Source of the DNA: Antitrichia curtipendula
Lineage: Eukaryota > Streptophyta > Bryopsida > Hypnales > Leucodontaceae
NCBI GenBank assembly: GCA_951230915.1
Contig: OX579640.1
Span: 18,062,981 to 18,126,980, forward strand
Reading direction: 5' to 3'
DNA: 64,000 nucleotides
Part shown: positions 58,291 through 64,000 of the stretch, one piece after another
Layout: every line of letters begins with the position of its first letter
How positions within the stretch are numbered: the stretch's first letter is position 1
Notes under the pieces: generated by a model
The model's database searches: none
What the model saw: only the letters and a program-made list of their open reading frames with translations
Told to the model about the DNA's origin: nothing
Position numbers and translations under genes: made by a program

Positions 58291-60877
58291 TTACACAATT
58301 GACTTAAGAGAAAAGTAGTGGGACCTTTCAGGGAACTCTGAGTTCCGTTGTTGACTAAGGGTGGGTTTAGGCCGCCCTCTGTCTGGACCGCCAATGACTC
58401 CCCAATGTAAAAACTGTTCATGTCGAGCTCGAGCTCTGGTTTTCTCAGCCTCAGATTTCCCATGAAAACAATAAGGACATGACACGCCTTCTTCCCACAG
58501 CGGGGACTCCATGTCCAAAGCGTTTACAGGCTTCTTGCAAGCATAACACAACCGAAAAGATCCCTGCTTCAATCCATGCCCGACAGCAACTCTCTTGTCA
58601 AAGACGAAGCACTCGCCTTCCCAGAGACTTTCAGATGCAGGTGTCTCTTCTAGATACTTGAGGATCCCTCCTTCCAGGTGGTACACCTGAATAGACACCA
58701 CAAATCAATCGTTACTTCTGCAGAAATTCTAATCTTTGCTAGCTTGTCAAATATCCTCACAACACCCTCAATTTGTAAGTTTGTATTCATGAAATCGACT
58801 ATGTCATTCGTGTTCAAAATAAAAGGAAAGCCTCCTACAATCTGTGCAGTTAAATGAAAAACTAAACCCCAAGAATTCAATTGGTGACTCCAGTGATATT
58901 GTTGGATGGGTCAATTTTCTTGTTTCACCAGAATCAGCGAAGAAAATTAAATGTCTTGGTCGAAAGAACGTCCCCATACGACCTACTCAAAACCAGAAAA
59001 AAAGTACGAGAGGTCCAGATTGGGCTTTCTTGGTCCTTTCGGGGTTAACAGAGGGTTTTTTTCTGATTCCCTCCACAATGCATCGAGTTGAATTCGGCCA
59101 CATGATATTGAGTCCTCACCTCGTCAAATCCCTGATTCACCAAATACGACGTTGCCTTTTCACACCGAATGCCGCCTGTGCAGTACATGGCAATTCGTCG
59201 CGGACTTCTAGGCTTGGCTGACTCTTCACACGACGTCTGCGCAATCTCTTGGTCTTGAGCTCGCATGCGCCCGTCTACTTGGCTTCCATCGAGGCCATTT
59301 GTCATGCCAGATTGACTACCGTCTCCAAGCTTCTCTTCCACCCAGGCAGGGAACTGTCTGAAGGAATCTGTTTGTGGATCAACAGCTCGCTTGAACTTTC
59401 CAACGCGAATCTCATACGAATTTCTGACATCGACAACTACCTGGACAAAGAATCCAAAGCATGGGAGATGTTCATGTCAAACAGATGATTGATCATGATA
59501 TGTATAGGTGCAAAAACACACTCAAGGATATGACTTCAAATGGATCTCTTTGTTTCTAATGCTTCAAGATGTTCGGAACAGGCGGTAGAGACAGCACATA
59601 TATGTCATGGTCCTACAAAGCACACTCCTCAAGAATTTGCGGGATAGTGGCAAACTTCTGAATGTCATGTATATGGGAGGTTGGTCACTAATAATCCAGA
59701 TACAAGACGAATTCCTCAATGCAATAGCCGTAGAGGGAGTCGCAAAATCAGAAAACATGAGTATACAGCATCTAATGCTCAACATGCAGATGGAATAAAG
59801 ATTCTTTAACATTTGACATACCGTGTCAGGGTCACTAATGAGTTTGTTCCATTCCTTGGGATTCACATACTTTCCCACCTTGTCCGCAGGATTTACTCCC
59901 GGCACACCCATAGACACCACCTGCAATATGATCACTCAATTCTCAGAAAAACAAAGACTGACGCAAGAATCCAACATTATTAAGCAGTGCATGCGACACG
60001 GTCACACAGCATACCATTCATTCTCGGGCACAATTCAGGAATTTCACGCGATTGCCTTGATAATCCATGAAGTCATTGTTCAGAGGCTAAAAAGAAGGCT
60101 GAATAGGAACCTCTTTTTTCAGCTTCACACGCACGTGATCCCATCTGAACGGAGCGTTTTCGCCTGCACCAAGAGGAGACTTGCCACTATGCCCATTATG
60201 GATTTCCTCCTCATCTACTCCTGCAGGAGCCTCAGTTCGTCGAAGGTTAGCCAGGCGTTCATCACTCTGAATGGCAGACATCACTACCTCCACTGCCTCT
60301 CGCGTTCCACAAAGACTCCCATTGATTCCCTCCGGAGCCAGTATAATACCTCCTGACACAAACTGCAAATCATCAGGCCATCAGCCATGACCAGCACGAA
60401 AATATCATCACCATCGATCAAAGGCCACCTAAACCCTAAACCCACCACCCAAACCCTAAAACCTAGGGAATCACAAAATCTGCCACGGATGTCAAGCCAT
60501 ACATTAGTCTCACAAAGTTCCTTTAAAGAAGCGCGCTTCTGCTCGTAATCGGGAAGTTTGGCGAACTTGTAAAATGACACCACAACAAGAGGAGATCTCG
60601 CCCCTGCGAAAGACGCATTTCCGCTACTTGAAACTTCGTCCTCCTCCTCATTCATCGCATTACCACTAACACTACTCGCCACCCCTCTCGAAATGTGAAG
60701 TGACGATCCGGCGCTCTTGTAGCCCCTGCACGCAGCAGCCTCAGGCGCCAACATTGGCCCGAAATTACGACACCGCGTGATTGGCGATGGCGAGATGGAG
60801 ATGGGAGGGAACCGAAGAGTGCGAAAGGCTGCCATGTGCCGAATTCGGAGAGCAAATCTCCAGTGCGGTGCAAGCAT
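58291..60877 (-). CDS. STR7: Rhodanese-like/TrhO-type tRNA uridine hydroxylase homologue (STR7-like)
   Basis: Five exons on the minus strand: 60877-60503, 60362-60111, 59920-59822, 59440-59120 and 58686-58291; all phase 0, 480 residues. An Arg/Ser-rich N-terminus suggests organelle targeting. The TrhO N-terminal domain shows [18 protein letters not shown] and [17 protein letters not shown]. The rhodanese domain begins [14 protein letters not shown] and carries the active loop [10 protein letters not shown] with catalytic Cys 329. The C-terminal Cys region CYACKKPV...GVSCPYCF is typical of the family. Bacterial TrhO makes 5-hydroxyuridine at tRNA position 34; the plant role is inferred. About 45 residues of Gln/Ser/Asp-rich sequence are inserted before the active loop. 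The start may instead be the ATG at 60835 (MAAFRTLRF). Confidence 0.88.
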
Positions 60878-61650
60878 TCATGCGCAGATGGATCAAATCC
60901 CACGCAAGCGTGCAATTCTTCGAGAGCGCCAAACCCTAATTCCAGGCAAGGGAATGATCAGACGGGGTTCTTTGTCCACGACTTTCGGTCGCCCAATCCA
61001 ATACAGTACTCCGTATTTAGGAGCAAATCTTTTTCTTTTCTTTTTCAATTTTTTAAACCTTGGGAGGACGCTGGGCTATAAACAAGGTAGTCACTCAAAA
61101 ACGATTTGATTTTTGAATCAATAGGTGCATTATGCATTCTGGCCTAGGCACCCTTACAATGTTAAGACCTCAAATGTGATGAATATGTGTATCTTTTCTA
61201 TATATATATATATATATATATTCATTTGGATTACATTGATTTATTTGGGCTATACATTTTGATGTAATGAAAAAAAATTGGCAAATCTTCACTCCTAGTT
61301 GAGATGGAATTGGCAAAATGTTGTATAGCGGAACTTGAAATTTTTTATTTCCTTGTCCTTGATGTCAAATCCATGTCTATTTTTGGCAAATTATCTCCTA
61401 AAGGACCAAGCATTCAAATTTTGAACAACAAATGGACTTAGGCACACTCCAAGAATACAAAAATGTACTTTTTCATCCATTGTTTTAAAAAAAAAAAAGT
61501 TATTGTGTTGTTTTTTCAACATTTCTACAGTATTGATTCTTTTGACTTTGCTTTGAAAATATTTTATTAATCAAAAGATATTTGGTAGGTTAGGCTTCCA
61601 AAAATAATTTGTTCCGTTTTATAAAATGACCTTCAAAAGTAACTTGAATT
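60878..61650. other. STR7-like gene 5' flank and AT-rich spacer
   Basis: The first ~100 bp are GC-richer and probably promoter and leader. A TA microsatellite lies at 61199-61221. About 61391 the phrase CTCCTAAAGGACCAAGC looks like a stray left end of the TTAA family B. Confidence 0.4.
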
Positions 61651-61654
61651 TTAA

Positions 61655-62804
61655 CCCCTTAAATTCCTTGACTATGTTTTCACCAAAAATGCTCCAAAAT
61701 TTTCATTTCTAGTGCAAGTACCAAAAAAAATTTTAAACATTTTTTGACATATGTAACCATAGGGTCTTGTCATACGCTGTTTTGAAAAGACGTGGAAAAA
61801 TTTCCAGAAATTTCACCTTGTCGATTGCAAGATATTAGTGTTTGAATTGACAAAAATCCTTTTTTTGTCCTTGCAAAAAATCGGGTAGCTGCACTTCACA
61901 AGCTCACTTTTCTATTAAATAATGTTCAAAATGGTGGTGCTTCTTTGGATTCTTTTTTCTAAACAAGTTGGATACATGCTTAATCCTTAAACGTCAAGGC
62001 GGACGTTTTGCAGCTGATGAATGACAAGAGAATCTCATATGTAGGACAGAAGTGCAACTATTCATCCTCCAAATTTTGTGGGAAAAAAGAAGATCATCAA
62101 CAGTAGTTTGACTTCCAATGAATGCTTTTACATTATTTTAATCCAACAATTCACACAGTGTCAAAACATATCATTTCCACGATTATGAGCCTGTCATTTA
62201 AGAATTAAAAAAATTAATGTCATTTGAAATTATACAACATATAGAAAAAAAACAATAAGTAGAAAGAAGTAGAGAATGATTCAAAATACTAAATTGTTAA
62301 GAATTTAGTTATAGAATTTAAAATGTCAATCCCAATGGTTTCAATGTTGAAATTAACAATCTACATCCTATGAATTTTGTTTTTTCAAAAGATATTAAAA
62401 ATTGAGTAAGATAAAGGACTTCAAAGTTTATTTTAGAGTAGAAAATCCATAACTGCACGCAAACAAAAAACCCTTATAACTTTCATCTCATTAATCAAAA
62501 TAGAATGATTCAAAATTGTGTACATATATATATAACTCCAGAAAATCAATTTCAAATTTTTGTGTTTTGAAAAAAGTGATATTTCTTAATCTGCCTGGAT
62601 TGCCCGGCCGGGGGGGGAAATAATATGTTAGGCCATAACTTTTGACCCATAATTCCAAATGTTGTGAAATTTAGTGCATGTGAAAGATATTCCTTGTCCG
62701 AACCTTCTAAGAATATTCTAGCCTAAAATATGCAAATCTCTAGTCACAAGAACGTGCCCAAAAAATTTATATTGCCAAAAAGTGCATGCTAGTCCTTTAG
62801 GGGT
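61655..62804 (-). mobile_element. TTAA-flanked element, family B, copy 2 (inverted)
   Basis: TTAA lies at 61651-61654 and 62805-62808. The left end CCCCTTAAATTCCTTGACTA equals the inverted right end of the 56596-58200 copy; the right end on the minus strand is CCCCTAAAGGACTAGC, like that copy's left end. It is interrupted by the 221-bp element at 61984-62204. A G-run, CGGGGGGGG, at 62609-62617 is a local oddity. Non-coding. Confidence 0.6.
61984..62204. mobile_element. TTAA-flanked short element nested in family B copy 2
   Basis: TTAA lies at 61980-61983 and 62205-62208. Ends are TCCTTAAACGTCA and, on the minus strand, TTCTTAAATGACA. It is absent from the matching place in 56596-58200, which proves it is an insertion. 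The same family is at 2458-2675 and, inverted, at 3785-3961. Confidence 0.65.
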
Positions 62805-62808
62805 TAAA

Positions 62809-64000
62809 ATAGTATTAAAATCTTCAAAAATCACTTTGATTAGAACTTAACATTATGTGTCCCAAAATTCTTAATCTTGCAAAAAATACAAATATTTAAT
62901 GTAAAATTGATTTGAAAACTAGTTTTCAATCTTTGGCTTTAAATTATATTGAAAATATTGGTTTGTATTCTAGTTGATCTAACCATATGGATATGATCTA
63001 TGATTCATATTTTATAACTATTGTTTGATAGTCATCATTAAATTATTATTCTAAGTTGCATTTTACAATACATCTTTACAATTTTGGAAATCTGGACTAT
63101 CTCTTGGTCTTTGAGGAGTTAATTGCCCAAAAATTACATTAATTGGAAGGCACAAGATATTTAGAATACATTCAACACTTTCATTATTGTTGAAATCCAA
63201 TGTTCACAAGGTAATTGTGCCTAATTGAGGACTATTTGTAGAAATAAACCTTTGCATAGTTGTGCCTAAATTTAACATTTATTGGCATAGAAGTCTAGAG
63301 TGGATTTTTGATACATTTATAGTGTAATTTTTTGACAAATTACAATTTATTCATTCAATGTCCAACAAATGAATGCTTAAGGAATTCAAAATCTCCTTTT
63401 GACCTCCAACAAGATTCAACAAAAATTTAAACAACTTAATAATATAGAAATCATATTCAAATGCTTAATTGGGCAATTTTAGGATAATATTAGTTTGAGA
63501 GTTTTATTCCTATGACCAACCTTTAGCCTTTAGGTTGGAATTGGTTTGTCAATTTTTTAAATGACCATTGTGGAGACTTTTAGATTTTTCCCAATTTCTT
63601 TTTTTTGTTTTAATTTTCAACTCAAAAATAAATAAAATTAGAATTGCCATGTCTAATTCCATATGTTAAGATGTCCCTAATACAACTTGGAGGAATGTCT
63701 TTGATGATATTGTGAATAAAGAGGTAGGTGTTGTAGAAGATACAATGTGACTAATGTGATTGATGTCCTTATGTAACAAATGATAGGGGTGTTAGTCACA
63801 ATGTATTAAATATTCTACAACTCTTGAGTATGATTTTTTTATAATTTGTTCATATTTTCTATACTATGTAAGAAATTTGGGTGCAAGTTTGTATGATCAA
63901 TCGTAGGATACTTTTTGATTTTTTTCAAAACTTAGACAATAAGTTAGGGTTTGGGAGGAGATTGCATGCAAAAAGAAGGCTTTGTGAGAAGCTCCTTGTC
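62809..64000. other. AT-rich terminal region
   Basis: No gene, RNA or supportable repeat is seen up to the window edge. Confidence 0.4.

Noticed and set aside
61199..61221. TA dinucleotide runs here and at 43380-43405 as possible origins or regulatory sites
   Set aside because: They are ordinary microsatellites in AT-rich DNA, with no further structure.

Overview
The window is nuclear DNA of a land plant. Evidence: spliced GT-AG genes for plant-type proteins (an AMT2-class ammonium transporter, a polyamine/amino-acid permease of the PUT type, a plastid lumen FKBP, a small plastid membrane protein and a rhodanese/TrhO-type protein), a nuclear tRNA-Lys, and a Copia LTR retrotransposon. It is gene-poor: six protein genes in 64 kb. 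The rest is AT-rich and full of old repeats. A non-seed plant with a repeat-rich genome (bryophyte, lycophyte or fern) seems likely to me, but nothing here proves the species.

Layout. 1-8600 holds no gene. It contains TIR elements, a CACTA-like hairpin, a chain of TTAA-bounded units (2454-5132) and a tandem array (6896-7675). 9644-12730 (+) is the three-exon AMT2-like gene. 12.7-26.3 kb is gene-free: two related elements with 8-bp target duplications (16061-17500, 17906-18470), then copies of a long dispersed repeat, some arranged head to head. 26349-33473 is a decayed Copia element with both LTRs and its target duplication, carrying two younger insertions. 34516-34588 (-) is tRNA-Lys(CUU). 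35546-37168 (+) is an intronless PUT-type permease. 38124-41275 (-) is a ten-exon plastid FKBP gene. More dispersed repeats follow. 46028-47210 (-) is a four-exon gene for a plastid membrane protein with a large inverted repeat just upstream. Another gene-free repeat block runs to 53.5 kb. 54784-56010 (+) is a MYND zinc-finger gene with a decayed copy of its 5' end upstream. 58291-60877 (-) is a five-exon TrhO/STR7-type gene bracketed by inverted copies of one TTAA-bounded repeat. The last kilobase is AT-rich.

The genes do not form a pathway. The clearest link between genes is structural: the FKBP gene and the small membrane-protein gene share a related plastid presequence, split by introns at the same phases, although the mature proteins are unrelated. 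The most unusual mobile DNA is the Copia element, whose primer site matches the anticodon arm of initiator tRNA-Met (half-tRNA priming, as in Drosophila copia) and whose gag resembles animal copia, together with several families of TTAA-flanked elements starting CCC, a piggyBac-like pattern.
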